Shown here: positions 26,113 through 34,615 of the stretch, piece after piece
Numbering within the stretch: position 1 is the stretch's first letter
Layout of the letters: the number at the start of each line of letters is the position of its first letter
NCBI GenBank assembly: GCA_964490005.1
Contig: CAZBBB010000018.1
Location: forward strand, 1-43,099
Direction of reading: 5' to 3'
Source: CAZBBB01 sp964490005
GTDB taxonomy: Bacteria > Planctomycetota > B15-G4
Length of the DNA: 43,099 nt
The notes under the pieces: model-generated
What the model saw: the letters and a program-made list of their open reading frames with translations, nothing else
The model's database searches: none
Told to the model about the DNA's origin: nothing
Position numbers and translations under genes: made by a program

Positions 26113-26739
26113 TCACTTGCTCATGAGCTCGACGATGAGCTGCTCGCGGACGTCGAACATGACGTCGGAGCGCGTCGGAGCCGTGGTGATCTTGCCCGTG
26201 ATGCCGATGCTGTCACGCTCGATCCAGCCCGGCAGCGGGAAGCTGCTGCGCTGCTCGAGGGACTCGCGGGCCAGCTTGCGGACGGCCTCGCTGTCGGACA
26301 CGCCGACCAGGTCGCCCGGGCGCACCTGCACCGAGGGCACGTTGCAGCGGCGGCCGTTGAGGCGCACGTGGCCGTGCGCGACGAGCTGCCGCGCGGCCTT
26401 GCGGCTGCTGGCGAAGCCCAGCGCGTAGATCGCGTTGTCGATGCGGCGCTCGAGCAGCACGAGCAGGTTCTCGCCCGTGTTGCCCTTCATGCGCGTGGCG
26501 GTCTGGTAGTAGCGCGCGAACTGCCGCTCCGGCACGCCGTAGTAGCGCTTGAGCTTCTGCTTCTCGCGCAGCTGGTTGCGATACTCGGAGTGGCGCGCGC
26601 GGGCCCAGGGGTGCTGGCCCGGCGGGAAGTTGCGCTTGTTGAGGGCGCACTTGCTCGTCTCGCAGCGCGTGGCCTTGAGGAAGAGCTTCACGCCTTCCCG
26701 GCGGCAGAGCTTGCAGACGGAGGTCTTCTGGCAGGTCAT
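26113..26739 (-). CDS. rpsD: 30S ribosomal protein S4 (zinc-binding form)
   Basis: 208 aa. Primary 16S rRNA-binding protein and assembly initiator, with the S4 RNA-binding domain near residues 95-155 (R-R-I-D-N-A-I-Y, H-V-R-L-N-G). C9, C12, C26 and C31 in the N-terminal arm form the zinc-binding C+ type. In E. coli S4 represses the alpha operon; no such leader element could be identified here. Gap of 43 nt to rpoA. Confidence 0.97.
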   Translation of the reverse strand: MTCQKTSVCKLCRREGVKLFLKATRCETSKCALNKRNFPPGQHPWARARHSEYRNQLREKQKLKRYYGVPERQFARYYQTATRMKGNTGENLLVLLERRIDNAIYALGFASSRKAARQLVAHGHVRLNGRRCNVPSVQVRPGDLVGVSDSEAVRKLARESLEQRSSFPLPGWIERDSIGITGKITTAPTRSDVMFDVREQLIVELMSK

Positions 26740-26757
26740 GGGGTTCTCGTTTCCGGA

Positions 26758-27135
26758 TCAGACGCGGCGGCGCTTGCGGGGGCGGCAGCCGTTGTGCGGG
26801 AGCGGGGTGCGGTCTTCGATGGCCTTGACCTTGAGCCCGGACATCGCGAGCGCGCGGACGGCCGACTCGCGACCGCTGCCCGGGCCGCGGACGCGCACCT
26901 CGACGTCGCGCACGCCCATCTTCATGGCCTTCTGCGCGGCGCGCTCGGCGGCCTTCTGCGCGGCGAAGGGCGTGCTCTTGCGCGAGCCCTTGTAGCCGGC
27001 GCTGCCGGCGCTGTCCCAGGCCAGCACCTCGCCGTTGTGCGGGTCGGTGAAGCTGATGATGGTGTTGTTGAACGTCGCCTTGATGTTGACGACGGCGCGG
27101 GTGAGGGCGCGGCGGACTTTCTTGGTGGCGGCCAT
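26758..27135 (-). CDS. rpsK: 30S ribosomal protein S11
   Basis: 125 aa. N-terminal A-x-x-K-K-V-R-R, then I-K-A-T-F-N-N-T-I-I-S-F-T-D and G-S-R-K-S-T-P-F-A-A-Q are S11 signatures; it sits on the platform next to the mRNA exit. The ATG at 27135 is the family start; the longer open frame upstream belongs to rpsM on a different frame. The end is the usual basic P-R-K-R-R-R-V. Confidence 0.97.
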   Translation of the reverse strand: MAATKKVRRALTRAVVNIKATFNNTIISFTDPHNGEVLAWDSAGSAGYKGSRKSTPFAAQKAAERAAQKAMKMGVRDVEVRVRGPGSGRESAVRALAMSGLKVKAIEDRTPLPHNGCRPRKRRRV

Positions 27136-27143
27136 GATCGTTC

Positions 27144-27524
27144 CTAGAGCTGCTTGACGGACTTCTTGCCGGCCACGGTCTTGCGCGGGCCCTTGCGCGT
27201 GCGCGCGTTGCTCTGCGTGTTCTGGCCGCGCACCGGCAGGCCCTTGCGGTGGCGCAGGCCGCGGTAGCAGCCGATCTCCTTGAGGCGCTGGATGTTCTGC
27301 GCGACCTGGCGGCGCAACGCGCCCTCCACGAGGTGATTCTTCTCGAGCGTCGCGACGATCTTCTGCACGTCCTCCTCGGTGAGGTCCTTGGCGCGCAGTT
27401 CGTCGGCGAAGCCGAGCTGCCTGCAGACCCGTTCGGCCGTCGTGCGGCCGACGCCGTGGATGTAGGTCAGCGCGACGTCGACGCGCTTGTTGTTCGGGAT
27501 GTCGACACCAACGATGCGGGGCAT
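27144..27524 (-). CDS. rpsM: 30S ribosomal protein S13
   Basis: 126 aa, a small-subunit head protein that contacts the P-site tRNA and L5/L31. M-P-R-I-V-G-V-D-I-P, Y-I-H-G-V-G, and the C-terminal G-L-P-V-R-G-Q-N-T-x-S-N-A-R-T-R-K-G are diagnostic. It lies 30 nt after rpmJ and 8 nt before rpsK. Confidence 0.97.
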   Translation of the reverse strand: MPRIVGVDIPNNKRVDVALTYIHGVGRTTAERVCRQLGFADELRAKDLTEEDVQKIVATLEKNHLVEGALRRQVAQNIQRLKEIGCYRGLRHRKGLPVRGQNTQSNARTRKGPRKTVAGKKSVKQL

Positions 27525-27554
27525 GCTTGTGGGCCTTGGAAGGGGCGAGGCGGG

Positions 27555-27671
27555 TCAGCGGCCTTGGCGCTGCTTGTGACGCGGATTCGTGCAGACCACG
27601 CGCACCACCCGGAAGCGGCGCACGACCTTGCAGTTCTCGCAGATGCGTCTGACGGAGGTCCTGACTTTCAT
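27555..27671 (-). CDS. rpmJ: 50S ribosomal protein L36 (zinc-binding form)
   Basis: 38 aa, beginning M-K-V-R-T-S-V-R-R-I-C. C11, C14, C27 and H32 give the C-C-C-H zinc site of the C+ form. This is the full-length standard L36 at its usual place between infA and rpsM. A short gene, easily missed. Confidence 0.95.
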   Translation of the reverse strand: MKVRTSVRRICENCKVVRRFRVVRVVCTNPRHKQRQGR

Positions 27672-27688
27672 GATGTTCTCGTTTGCGA

Positions 27689-27904
27689 TCAGCCGCGATA
27701 CACGATGCGGCCACGGGCGAGGTCGTAGGGGCTGACCTCCACCGTCACCGTGTCGCCGGGCAGGATGCGGATGTAGTGCATGCGCATCTTGCCCGAGACG
27801 TGGGCCATGATCTGATGTCCGTTTTCGAGTTGCAGCCGGAACACGGCGTTCGGCAATGACTCCAGCACCTTGGCCGAGACGCGCAGCGACGTCGCCCGGG
27901 CCAT
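27689..27904 (-). CDS. infA: Translation initiation factor IF-1
   Basis: 71 aa, one OB-fold (S1-like) domain that blocks the ribosomal A site during initiation. L-P-N-A-V-F-R-L-Q-L-E-N-G-H, H-V-S-G-K-M-R-M-H-Y-I-R-I-L-P-G-D and the C-terminal L-A-R-G-R-I-V-Y-R are the family core. It starts 3 nt after adk. No map gene lies between adk and infA. Confidence 0.97.
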   Translation of the reverse strand: MARATSLRVSAKVLESLPNAVFRLQLENGHQIMAHVSGKMRMHYIRILPGDTVTVEVSPYDLARGRIVYRG

Positions 27905-27907
27905 CTC

Positions 27908-28570
27908 TCAGTCCTGCCCGGCCGAGGTCGTCGAGAGCCGCGCGAGCAGGTCGGAGGTGACCTCGCGCACGTCCCTGTCGCCGTCCACGGACGCCAGCAG
28001 GCTCCGCTGGCGGTAGTAATTCCGCAGCGGCGCAGTCTGGCGATGATACACAGCGAGCCGCTCCGACACCACGGCCGGCCGGTCGTCGTTCCGCTGGGTC
28101 AGCGCCCCCCCGCAGCCGTCGCAGGCGCCCTCGCGGGCCGGCGGCACGAATTCGACGTGGAAGGAGCGCCCGCAGGCGCCGCAGACGCGCCGGCCGCTGA
28201 GCCGGGCGACGAGCCGGCGGTCGGGGACGTCGATGTCCACGACGAGTTCGAGCGGGGTCCGCAGCCGGGCCAGGCGCCGGTCGAGTTCGACGGCCTGGGC
28301 CTCGTTGCGCGGGAAGCCGTCGAGCACGAAGCCGGCCCGACCGTCCCCGAGGCGCTCGAAGAGCACCTCGAACACGATCTCGTCGGGCACCAGCCGCCCC
28401 GCCGCCATGTGCTCGCCGGCCTGCCGCCCGGCGGGCGTGCCGGCCGCGACGGCCGCGCGCAGCAGGTCTCCGGTCGAGAGGTGCACCAGGTCGGCCTCGC
28501 GCGCCACGATCGCGGCCTGCGTTCCCTTGCCCGCGCCCGGAGCGCCGAGGAGCACCAGCCGGCGGATCAC
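27908..28570 (-). CDS. adk: Adenylate kinase (zinc-LID form)
   Basis: ATP + AMP = 2 ADP. 220 aa. P-loop G-A-P-G-A-G-K-G-T at 9-17, D-G-F-P-R near residue 84, and a long LID domain carrying C130xxC133 and C150xxC153, a zinc-stabilised LID. The GTG at 28570 overlaps the secY stop (GTGA); G-rich sequence just upstream may serve as the ribosome-binding site. The frame is open far upstream, but that part is secY out of frame. Confidence 0.95.
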   Translation of the reverse strand: MIRRLVLLGAPGAGKGTQAAIVAREADLVHLSTGDLLRAAVAAGTPAGRQAGEHMAAGRLVPDEIVFEVLFERLGDGRAGFVLDGFPRNEAQAVELDRRLARLRTPLELVVDIDVPDRRLVARLSGRRVCGACGRSFHVEFVPPAREGACDGCGGALTQRNDDRPAVVSERLAVYHRQTAPLRNYYRQRSLLASVDGDRDVREVTSDLLARLSTTSAGQD

Positions 28571-29916
28571 GCCGCCCCCCGGCCGCCGCCGGCTCCGCCG
28601 CCGCGCCGCGCCCAGCCGGCGCCGCTCTCGCCGAGCCCCTCGTAGCGGCGCATCACGAGCATCGAGTTGACCTTGTCGACGAGATCGAGGATCACGCCGA
28701 CGACGATCAGGATGCTCGTGCCGCCGAGGAACATCGCCATCGCGGGCGGCATGTTGGGCACGTTGCTCGAGAGGATCTGCGGCAGCACGGCGATGAGCAC
28801 GAGGAAGGTCGCGCCCGCCGTCGTGACCTTGAACATCACCGACTCGAGGAACTCGGCGGTGCGCGCGCCGGGGCGCAGGCCCGGCACGAAGCCGCCGTAC
28901 TCCTTCAGGTTGTCGGCGATCTCCTTCGGCTGGAACATCAGCGAGGTCCAGAAGAAGGAGAACACGAACACCAGGGCGGCGTAGAACAGGATGTACCAGA
29001 ACCCGCCCCACTCGAAGACGCGCTGGAAGAAGGTGCCGCCGAAGATCGAGTCGAGCACCGTGGGCACGATGAACAGGAACGACGCGAAGATGATCGGCAT
29101 GACGCCGGCCTGGTTCACGCGCAGCGGCAGGTAGTGGCGCTGGCCGCCGTAGACGCGCCGTCCGCGCATCTGCCGGCCCTGCTGGATCGGGATGCGGCGC
29201 TGCCCCTTGGTGACGTAGACGATGCCGATCACGATGAGCACGTAGAGCACGAGCAGCGTGGCCACCGACTGCACCCACTCGCCGGCTTCGGCGGAGTTGC
29301 GCAGCTGCATGAGCATCGAGGGCATCTCGGCCACGATGCCGGCCATGATGATCAGCGAGATGCCGTTGCCCAGGCCGTGCTCGGTGATCTGCTCGCCGAT
29401 CCACATCACGATGAGCGTGCCCGTCGTGAGCGTGAGGATCACGCCGATCTTGAAGAGCGGCGAGGCGAACAGCTCCGGATCGATGACGCCGCCCCGGGCC
29501 GCGTCGCCGAGCAGGCCGAAGACCAGGAACAGCGCCTGCAGCACGCAGATCGGCACGGTGGCCCAGCGCGTGTAGCGGTTGATGATCTTCTGGCCGGCCT
29601 GGCCCTCCTTGCTGAGGGCCTCGAGCTGAGGCACGACCTTGACCAGCAGCGAGAAGATGATCGAGCTGCTGATGTAGGGCATGACGCCCAGCGTGAACAG
29701 CATGCACGAGCCGATGGCGCCGCCCGACAGCGCGTTCATGATGCCGAAGGCGAAGCCGCCGCCCTGCTCGGCCTGGAAGCGCTCGAGCACCGCGTAGTTC
29801 ACGCCCGGGATGGGCACGTGGAACCCGATGCGGTAGGCCGCGAGCAGCCCGATCGTGATCAGGATCTTCTTCCTGATCTCCGGGACGCGGAACAGGTTGA
29901 CGAAGCCCGAGGCCAT
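28567..29916 (-). CDS. secY: Preprotein translocase subunit SecY
   Basis: 449 aa, the Sec channel, with ten predicted membrane helices. N-terminal F-R-V-P-E-I-R-K-K, P-I-P-G-V near residue 34, G-I-M-P-Y-I-S-S-S-I near residue 80, the plug region, and the cytoplasmic loop with G-Q-R-R-I-P-I-Q and P-I-I-F-A-S are all present. It ends in an unusual Gly/Arg-rich tail of about 20 residues. The start overlaps the rplO stop (TGATG). Confidence 0.96.
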   Translation of the reverse strand: MASGFVNLFRVPEIRKKILITIGLLAAYRIGFHVPIPGVNYAVLERFQAEQGGGFAFGIMNALSGGAIGSCMLFTLGVMPYISSSIIFSLLVKVVPQLEALSKEGQAGQKIINRYTRWATVPICVLQALFLVFGLLGDAARGGVIDPELFASPLFKIGVILTLTTGTLIVMWIGEQITEHGLGNGISLIIMAGIVAEMPSMLMQLRNSAEAGEWVQSVATLLVLYVLIVIGIVYVTKGQRRIPIQQGRQMRGRRVYGGQRHYLPLRVNQAGVMPIIFASFLFIVPTVLDSIFGGTFFQRVFEWGGFWYILFYAALVFVFSFFWTSLMFQPKEIADNLKEYGGFVPGLRPGARTAEFLESVMFKVTTAGATFLVLIAVLPQILSSNVPNMPPAMAMFLGGTSILIVVGVILDLVDKVNSMLVMRRYEGLGESGAGWARRGGGAGGGRGAA

Positions 29917-30377
29917 CAGCCCTCGGCGCCCGCGAGTTCCACGCTGCCGCCGGCGGCCTCGATCTTGGCCCGCGCGGAGGCCGAGACGGCCGTCGCCCGC
30001 ACCTGCAGCGCCACGCCGAGATCGCCCTTGCCGAGCACCTTCAGGCCGACGGCCTTGAGCTTGACGAGACGCACCTCCTGCACGAGCGGCAGGTCGACGC
30101 GCCCGCCCTGCGGGAAGGCGCGCGCGAGATCCTCGACGTTGACGATGGCGAGCTTGGGCGCGCGGAAGGGCGCGTTGGTGAAGCCGCGCTTGGGCAGGCG
30201 CCGGAACAGCGGCATCTGGCCGCCCTCGTGCCCGAGCCCCCCGCCCACGCCCGAACGGCTGCCCTGGCCCTTGGTGCCGCGGCCGGCCGTGCAGCCGTTG
30301 CCGCTGCCCGGGCCGCGCCCGACCCGGGTCTTGCGCCGGTGCGCGCTGCCGGGGGACTTGATGTCGTTGAGATTCAT
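29916..30377 (-). CDS. rplO: 50S ribosomal protein L15
   Basis: 153 aa. M-N-L-N-D-I, the Gly/Arg-rich arm R-V-G-R-G-P-G-S-G-N-G and G-G-Q-M-P-L-F-R-R-L-P-K-R-G-F are diagnostic. In most bacteria rpmD (L30) lies between rpsE and rplO; here rplO follows rpsE directly with a 4-nt overlap, so L30 is missing from the locus. Confidence 0.96.
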   Translation of the reverse strand: MNLNDIKSPGSAHRRKTRVGRGPGSGNGCTAGRGTKGQGSRSGVGGGLGHEGGQMPLFRRLPKRGFTNAPFRAPKLAIVNVEDLARAFPQGGRVDLPLVQEVRLVKLKAVGLKVLGKGDLGVALQVRATAVSASARAKIEAAGGSVELAGAEG

Positions 30378-30877
30378 CGCAGCGTCACTCCGCGCAGTTC
30401 CTCGACGGTCTTGAGCGAGCGCACGGACGTCAGGCCGGCGAGCGTGGCCTTCACGAGGTTGACCGGATTGCGCGAGCCCTGGCTCTTGCTGAGGATGTCG
30501 CGCACGCCCGCCAGTTCGAGCACCGCGCGCACCGTCGCGCCCGCGATGATGCCCGTGCCGGGCGCGGCCGGAACGAGGCGCACGGCGGCCGCGCCGAAGC
30601 GCCCCTGCACCGCGTGCTCGATCGTGCCGCCCTTGAGACCCACCGCCACGAGATTCTTGTGCGCGTCCTTGACGGCCTTCTCGACGGCGGTCGGCACCTC
30701 CTTGGCCTTGCCGAAGCCGATGCCGACGGTGCCGTGACGGTCACCGACGACGACCAGCGCCGAGAAGCTGAAGCGCCGGCCGCCCTTGACGACCTTCGCG
30801 CAGCGATTCACCTTCACCACGGCCTCCTCGTAGAGTCCGGGGCTGTGCACCTGCAGCTGGTTCTTCACCTCGACCAC
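30374..30877 (-). CDS. rpsE: 30S ribosomal protein S5
   Basis: 167 aa, decoding-fidelity protein at the mRNA entrance. V-V-K-G-G-R-R-F-S-F-S-A-L-V-V-V-G-D and G-F-G-K-A-K-E-V-P are the double-stranded-RNA-binding-like core; G-T-G-I-I-A-G and A-V-L-E-L-A-G-V-x-D-I form the C-terminal domain. Starts with GTG at 30877, preceded by GAGGAG about 7 nt upstream. Confidence 0.96.
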   Translation of the reverse strand: MVEVKNQLQVHSPGLYEEAVVKVNRCAKVVKGGRRFSFSALVVVGDRHGTVGIGFGKAKEVPTAVEKAVKDAHKNLVAVGLKGGTIEHAVQGRFGAAAVRLVPAAPGTGIIAGATVRAVLELAGVRDILSKSQGSRNPVNLVKATLAGLTSVRSLKTVEELRGVTLR

Positions 30878-30887
30878 GAATCGCTCC

Positions 30888-31262
30888 TCAGAAGTCCAGC
30901 CCGCCTTCGCGGGCGCCGTCGGCCAGCGCCTTGACGCGGCCGTGGTATCGATACCAGCCGCGGTCGAAGACGACGGCCTTGCAACCGCGCTCGCCGAGGC
31001 GCCGCGCGATGTCCTTGCCCACCGCGCGGGCGGTGGCGGTCTTGTTGCCGTCGCAGGCCTCGCGCAGCGCCGGGTCGAGCGACGAGCTGGCGGCGAGCGT
31101 CACGCCGCCGACGTCGTCGATGGCCTGCACGTAGATCTGGCCCGACGAGCGGTGCACCGAGAGGCGCGGGCGCTGCGGCGTGCCGCGCACCTTGTTGCGG
31201 ACGCGGTGCGCGGCGCGCTGGCGGCGGAGATTGCGGACATGGAAGGCGCGTTGCATGGTCAT
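30888..31262 (-). CDS. rplR: 50S ribosomal protein L18
   Basis: 124 aa, a 5S rRNA-binding protein. R-R-x-R-x-x-H-R-V-R-N-K-V-R-G-T near the N-terminus, R-P-R-L-S-V-H-R-S, Y-V-Q-A-I-D-D and the end F-D-R-G-W-Y-R-Y-H-G-R-V-K-A-L-A-D-G-A-R-E-G-G are the family pattern. The ATG at 31262 overlaps the rplF stop (TGATG); an ATG two codons later is an alternative. Confidence 0.95.
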   Translation of the reverse strand: MTMQRAFHVRNLRRQRAAHRVRNKVRGTPQRPRLSVHRSSGQIYVQAIDDVGGVTLAASSSLDPALREACDGNKTATARAVGKDIARRLGERGCKAVVFDRGWYRYHGRVKALADGAREGGLDF

Positions 31263-31807
31263 CAGGTTCCGAGCGACTTGCCGACCTTGCGACGGACGAA
31301 CTCGCCGTCGTAGCGGATGCCCTTGCCCTTGTACGGCTCGGGCGGACGCACGGCGCGCACGTCGGCCGCGAACTGTCCGACGAGCTGCCGGTTGGCGCCC
31401 TTGATGACGAGCGCCGTCGGCTGGGGCGCCTCCACCACCAGGCCGGCCGGAATCGGCAGGCGCACGGGCTGGTTGAAACCGATGTTGAGGACGAGGTTCT
31501 TGCCCTCGACCTTGGCGGAGAAGCCCACGCCCTGGATCTCGAGCTTCTTCACGAAGCCGGTCTCGACGCCCTCGACCATGTTGGCGGCGAGCGCGCGGTA
31601 CAGACCGTGCAGGGCCCGCTCCTTGCGGCCGTCGCGGGCGCGCGTGAACACGGCCTTGCGGGCGCCCTCGTCGACGACGACCGAGATCGCCGGGTCGATC
31701 TCCTGGGTGAGGACCGACTTGCCGGCCTCGACCTTGAGCACGCGGCCGCTCAGCGACACCTTGGTGCCGGCCTTCCACGTGACGGGTTGCTTGCCTACGC
31801 GCGACAT
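31262..31807 (-). CDS. rplF: 50S ribosomal protein L6
   Basis: 181 aa, two related domains near the factor-binding site. Begins M-S-R-V-G-K-Q-P-V. The C-terminal domain has the conserved G-A-N-R-Q-L-V-G-Q-F-A-A-D-V-R and P-P-E-P-Y-K-G-K-G-I-R-Y motifs. The end R-K-V-G-K-S-L-G-T is typical. 9 nt after rpsH. Confidence 0.96.
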   Translation of the reverse strand: MSRVGKQPVTWKAGTKVSLSGRVLKVEAGKSVLTQEIDPAISVVVDEGARKAVFTRARDGRKERALHGLYRALAANMVEGVETGFVKKLEIQGVGFSAKVEGKNLVLNIGFNQPVRLPIPAGLVVEAPQPTALVIKGANRQLVGQFAADVRAVRPPEPYKGKGIRYDGEFVRRKVGKSLGT

Positions 31808-31816
31808 GTCCGCTCC

Positions 31817-32215
<399 letters not shown>

Positions 32216-32234
32216 GGTTCGTTTCTCCTGGCCG

Positions 32235-32420
32235 CTACCAGCTGGCCTTGCGCACGCCGGGGATCTCGCCCGCCAGCGCGAGGTTGCGGAAGCACACGCG
32301 GCAGATGCCGAACTTGCGCAGGAACGCATGGCTGCGCCCGCACAGCGAGCAGCGCGACTTGGCCCGCGTCCGGAACTTCGGCTTCATCTTGGTCTTGGCG
32401 ATCCAACTGGCCTTGCCCAC
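32235..32420 (-). CDS. rpsN: 30S ribosomal protein S14, type Z
   Basis: 61 aa, the short zinc-binding type. C24xxC27 and C40xxC43 form the zinc site; the ending G-E-I-P-G-V-R-K-A-S-W is invariant for S14. The GTG at 32420, with AGGAG 7 nt upstream, is the start (first residues M-G-K-A-S-W). Other reading frames here overlap longer open stretches, so this gene is easy to miss. Confidence 0.95.
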   Translation of the reverse strand: MGKASWIAKTKMKPKFRTRAKSRCSLCGRSHAFLRKFGICRVCFRNLALAGEIPGVRKASW

Positions 32421-32437
32421 GTTCGTCTCCTGCCCCG

Positions 32438-33007
32438 CTATTCGCCGGGCTTGCGGAAGGGCATGCCCAGCCGCTCGAGCAGATCGAGCGCGACCTCGTC
32501 GCTGCCCGCCGTCGTCACGATGGCGATGTTCATGCCCTGGAAGTGCTTGATCTTGTCGAGGTCGATCTCCGGGAACACGGTCTGGTCCGGGAGACCCATG
32601 CTGAAGTTGCCGCGCCCGTCGAAGCCGCCGCGCTTGAGGCCGCGGAAGTCCTTGATGCGCGGGATGACGACGGCGATGAGCCGGTCGAGGAACTCCCACA
32701 TGCGCGGCCCGCGCAGGGTCACGAGGCAGCCGATGGGCATGTCCTCGCGGATGCGGAAGTTCGACACGGCGCGGCGCGCCCGGCGCACGGCCGGCTTCTG
32801 GCCCGTGATCAGCGCCAGGTCGGCCACGGCGCCGTCCATGATGGCCTTGTTCTCGCGCGCGGCGCCGACGCCCATGCTGACGACGACCTTGAGCAGGCGC
32901 GGCGCGGCGTTGCGGTTGGCGATGCCGCGCGCGGCCATGATCTCGGCGCGGATCGCGCCCTCGTAGCGCTGCTGCAGGCGCGGTGCGGATTCGGTTGCGG
33001 TGGCCAT
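32438..33007 (-). CDS. rplE: 50S ribosomal protein L5
   Basis: 189 aa, forms the 5S RNP with L18 and 5S rRNA. V-V-S-M-G-V-G, T-G-Q-K-P-A-V-R-R-A-R-R-A-V-S-N-F-R-I-R and G-L-P-D-Q-T-V-F-P-E-I are conserved. Starts 10 nt after rplX; ends 17 nt before rpsN. Confidence 0.96.
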   Translation of the reverse strand: MATATESAPRLQQRYEGAIRAEIMAARGIANRNAAPRLLKVVVSMGVGAARENKAIMDGAVADLALITGQKPAVRRARRAVSNFRIREDMPIGCLVTLRGPRMWEFLDRLIAVVIPRIKDFRGLKRGGFDGRGNFSMGLPDQTVFPEIDLDKIKHFQGMNIAIVTTAGSDEVALDLLERLGMPFRKPGE

Positions 33008-33017
33008 GGCCGGTCTC

Positions 33018-33332
33018 TCAGTTCTCCACGGGCTTGCCGGACGGCCGCATCACGCGCACCTTGCGGCCGCCCTCGATCTTCGCGCCCAGGCGGACGCCCT
33101 TGCCGGCGGCCGCGTCCCAGTACGCCACGTTGCTCGCGGACAGCGCGTACTCGCGCTGCGTGCGTCCGCCCTGCGGCCGCTCCTGGCTCTTGCGCACGTG
33201 CTTCCACTTCATGTTCACGCCCTCGACGACCACGCGGTCGGCGCGGCGGTCGACCGACAGCACGCGGCCGGTGCGGCCCTTGTCCGCGCCGGTCAGGATC
33301 ACGACGGTGTCGCCCTTCTTGAGCAGCGTCAT
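33018..33332 (-). CDS. rplX: 50S ribosomal protein L24
   Basis: 104 aa with an N-terminal KOW motif (K-K-G-D-T-V-V-I-L-T-G-A-D-K-G-R-T-G-R-V-L). It initiates large-subunit assembly at the 5' end of 23S rRNA. The ATG at 33332 overlaps the rplN stop (TGATG). It lacks the usual four-cysteine or long C-terminal extension. Confidence 0.95.
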   Translation of the reverse strand: MTLLKKGDTVVILTGADKGRTGRVLSVDRRADRVVVEGVNMKWKHVRKSQERPQGGRTQREYALSASNVAYWDAAAGKGVRLGAKIEGGRKVRVMRPSGKPVEN

Positions 33333-33700
33333 CAGACGACCTCGCTCGCGAGACTGATGATCTTCATGAAGTTCTTGTTGCGCAGTTCGCGGGCGACCGC
33401 GCCGAAGATGCGCGTGCCGACCGGATTGCCTTCCTTGTCGATGATCACGAGCGCGTTGCGGTCGAAGCGCACGCGCGAACCGTCGCGGCGGCGGATGTCC
33501 TTGCGCGTGCGCACGACGACGCCGCGCACGACCGAGCCCTTCTTGACCGAGCCCGAGGGCATGGCCTTCTTGACGGACCCGATGACGACGTCGCCCACGC
33601 TCGCGTAGCGGCGCTTGCTGCCGCCCAGCACCTTGAAGCACATGACCGTCTTGGCGCCGGTGTTGTCGGCCACGTCGAGCAGGGTCTGCTGCTGGATCAT
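33332..33700 (-). CDS. rplN: 50S ribosomal protein L14
   Basis: 122 aa, exactly the usual length. M-I-Q-Q-Q-T-x-L-x-V-A-D-N-T-G-A-K and I-F-G-A-V-A-R-E-L-R are diagnostic. It sits at the interface near the IF/EF binding region. The start overlaps rpsQ by 4 nt. Confidence 0.97.
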   Translation of the reverse strand: MIQQQTLLDVADNTGAKTVMCFKVLGGSKRRYASVGDVVIGSVKKAMPSGSVKKGSVVRGVVVRTRKDIRRRDGSRVRFDRNALVIIDKEGNPVGTRIFGAVARELRNKNFMKIISLASEVV

Positions 33701-33978
33701 GACGGGCTCCCGGCGCGCGTCACGACGCGCTCGAGGCGCCAGCGCTTGGTCGACGAGAGCGGACGGGTGAAGGCCACCTCGACCGTGTCGCCGATGCGGG
33801 CGTCGTTGGTCTCGTCATGCGCGACGAGCTTGGTGTAGCGCTTGACGTACTTCTTGTAGACCGGGTGCATGACGCGCCGCTCGACCTTCACGACGATCGT
33901 CTTCTGCATGCGGTCGCTCGAGACGATGCCCGTGCGCCGCACGACGTTGCGACCCTGGGATGCGGTATCGGCTTCCAT
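33697..33978 (-). CDS. rpsQ: 30S ribosomal protein S17
   Basis: 93 aa, an OB-fold primary 16S-binding protein. G-I-V-S-S-D-R-M-Q-K-T-I-V-V-K-V-E-R and H-P-V-Y-K-K-Y-V-K-R are the family core; G-D-T-V-E-V-x-F-T-R-P-L-S follows. The N-terminus is slightly longer than average. 5 nt after rpmC. Confidence 0.96.
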   Translation of the reverse strand: MEADTASQGRNVVRRTGIVSSDRMQKTIVVKVERRVMHPVYKKYVKRYTKLVAHDETNDARIGDTVEVAFTRPLSSTKRWRLERVVTRAGSPS

Positions 33979-33983
33979 GGACT

Positions 33984-34205
33984 TCAGCTCCTCGACCTGG
34001 CGCCGCGGATGCCGAGTTCGCGCTCGCGCAGCAGCGTGTGCCGACGGGCCACCTCGCGCCGGATGGCGCCGATGCGGCTGGGATTGGCGATGCCCTCGGC
34101 GCTCGACTTGAAGCGCAGGTCGAACAGCTCCTTCTTCAGGCCGTCGATCTCGAGGCGCAGTTCCTTGTCTTCCTTCTCGCGCAGTTCCTTCAGGTTGCGG
34201 GTCAT
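33984..34205 (-). CDS. rpmC: 50S ribosomal protein L29
   Basis: 73 aa, two long helices near the exit tunnel, part of the trigger factor/SRP docking site. K-E-L-R-E-K-E-D-K-E-L at the start and L-R-F-K-S-S-A-E-G-I-A-N-P-S-R-I near residue 35 fit L29. The ATG at 34205 overlaps the rplP stop (ATGA); the open frame upstream is rplP out of frame. Confidence 0.93.
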   Translation of the reverse strand: MTRNLKELREKEDKELRLEIDGLKKELFDLRFKSSAEGIANPSRIGAIRREVARRHTLLRERELGIRGARSRS

Positions 34206-34615
34206 CGCGACCTCCGCTTCAGCAGGCGCACGCGCATCGGCAGCTTGTGCGCGACGCGGTTGAGCGCCAGCTTGCACTGCTCGGCCGAGGCGCCGCCGAG
34301 CTCGAACAGCACGGTGCCGGGCTTGACCACGGCGGCCCAGTACTCCGGCTCACCCTTGCCCTTGCCCATGCGGGTCTCGGCCGGGATCGACGTGATGGGC
34401 TTGTCGGGGAACACCCGGATCGTCACGCGGGCCGAGGGCGCGGCGCGCGTGGCGGCGACGCGTCCGGCCTCGAGCACGCGCGCCGAGAGCCACCCGGCCT
34501 CCATCGACTGCAGGCCCCACTCGCCGTATTCGACGGTGTGGCCGCGCGTCGCGTAACCGCGGATCTTGCCCTTGAACACCTTGCGGTGCTTGGTCCTCTT
34601 CGGCATCGACTTCAT
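34202..34615 (-). CDS. rplP: 50S ribosomal protein L16
   Basis: 137 aa, located near the A-site tRNA elbow. M-P-K-R-T-K-H-R-K, G-E-W-G-L-Q, P-I-T-S-I-P-A-E-T-R-M-G-K-G-K-G and the L-F-E-L-G-G segment are diagnostic. The ATG at 34615 overlaps the rpsC stop (ATGA); an ATG at 34606 would start the protein directly at M-P-K-R. Confidence 0.95.
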   Translation of the reverse strand: MKSMPKRTKHRKVFKGKIRGYATRGHTVEYGEWGLQSMEAGWLSARVLEAGRVAATRAAPSARVTIRVFPDKPITSIPAETRMGKGKGEPEYWAAVVKPGTVLFELGGASAEQCKLALNRVAHKLPMRVRLLKRRSR

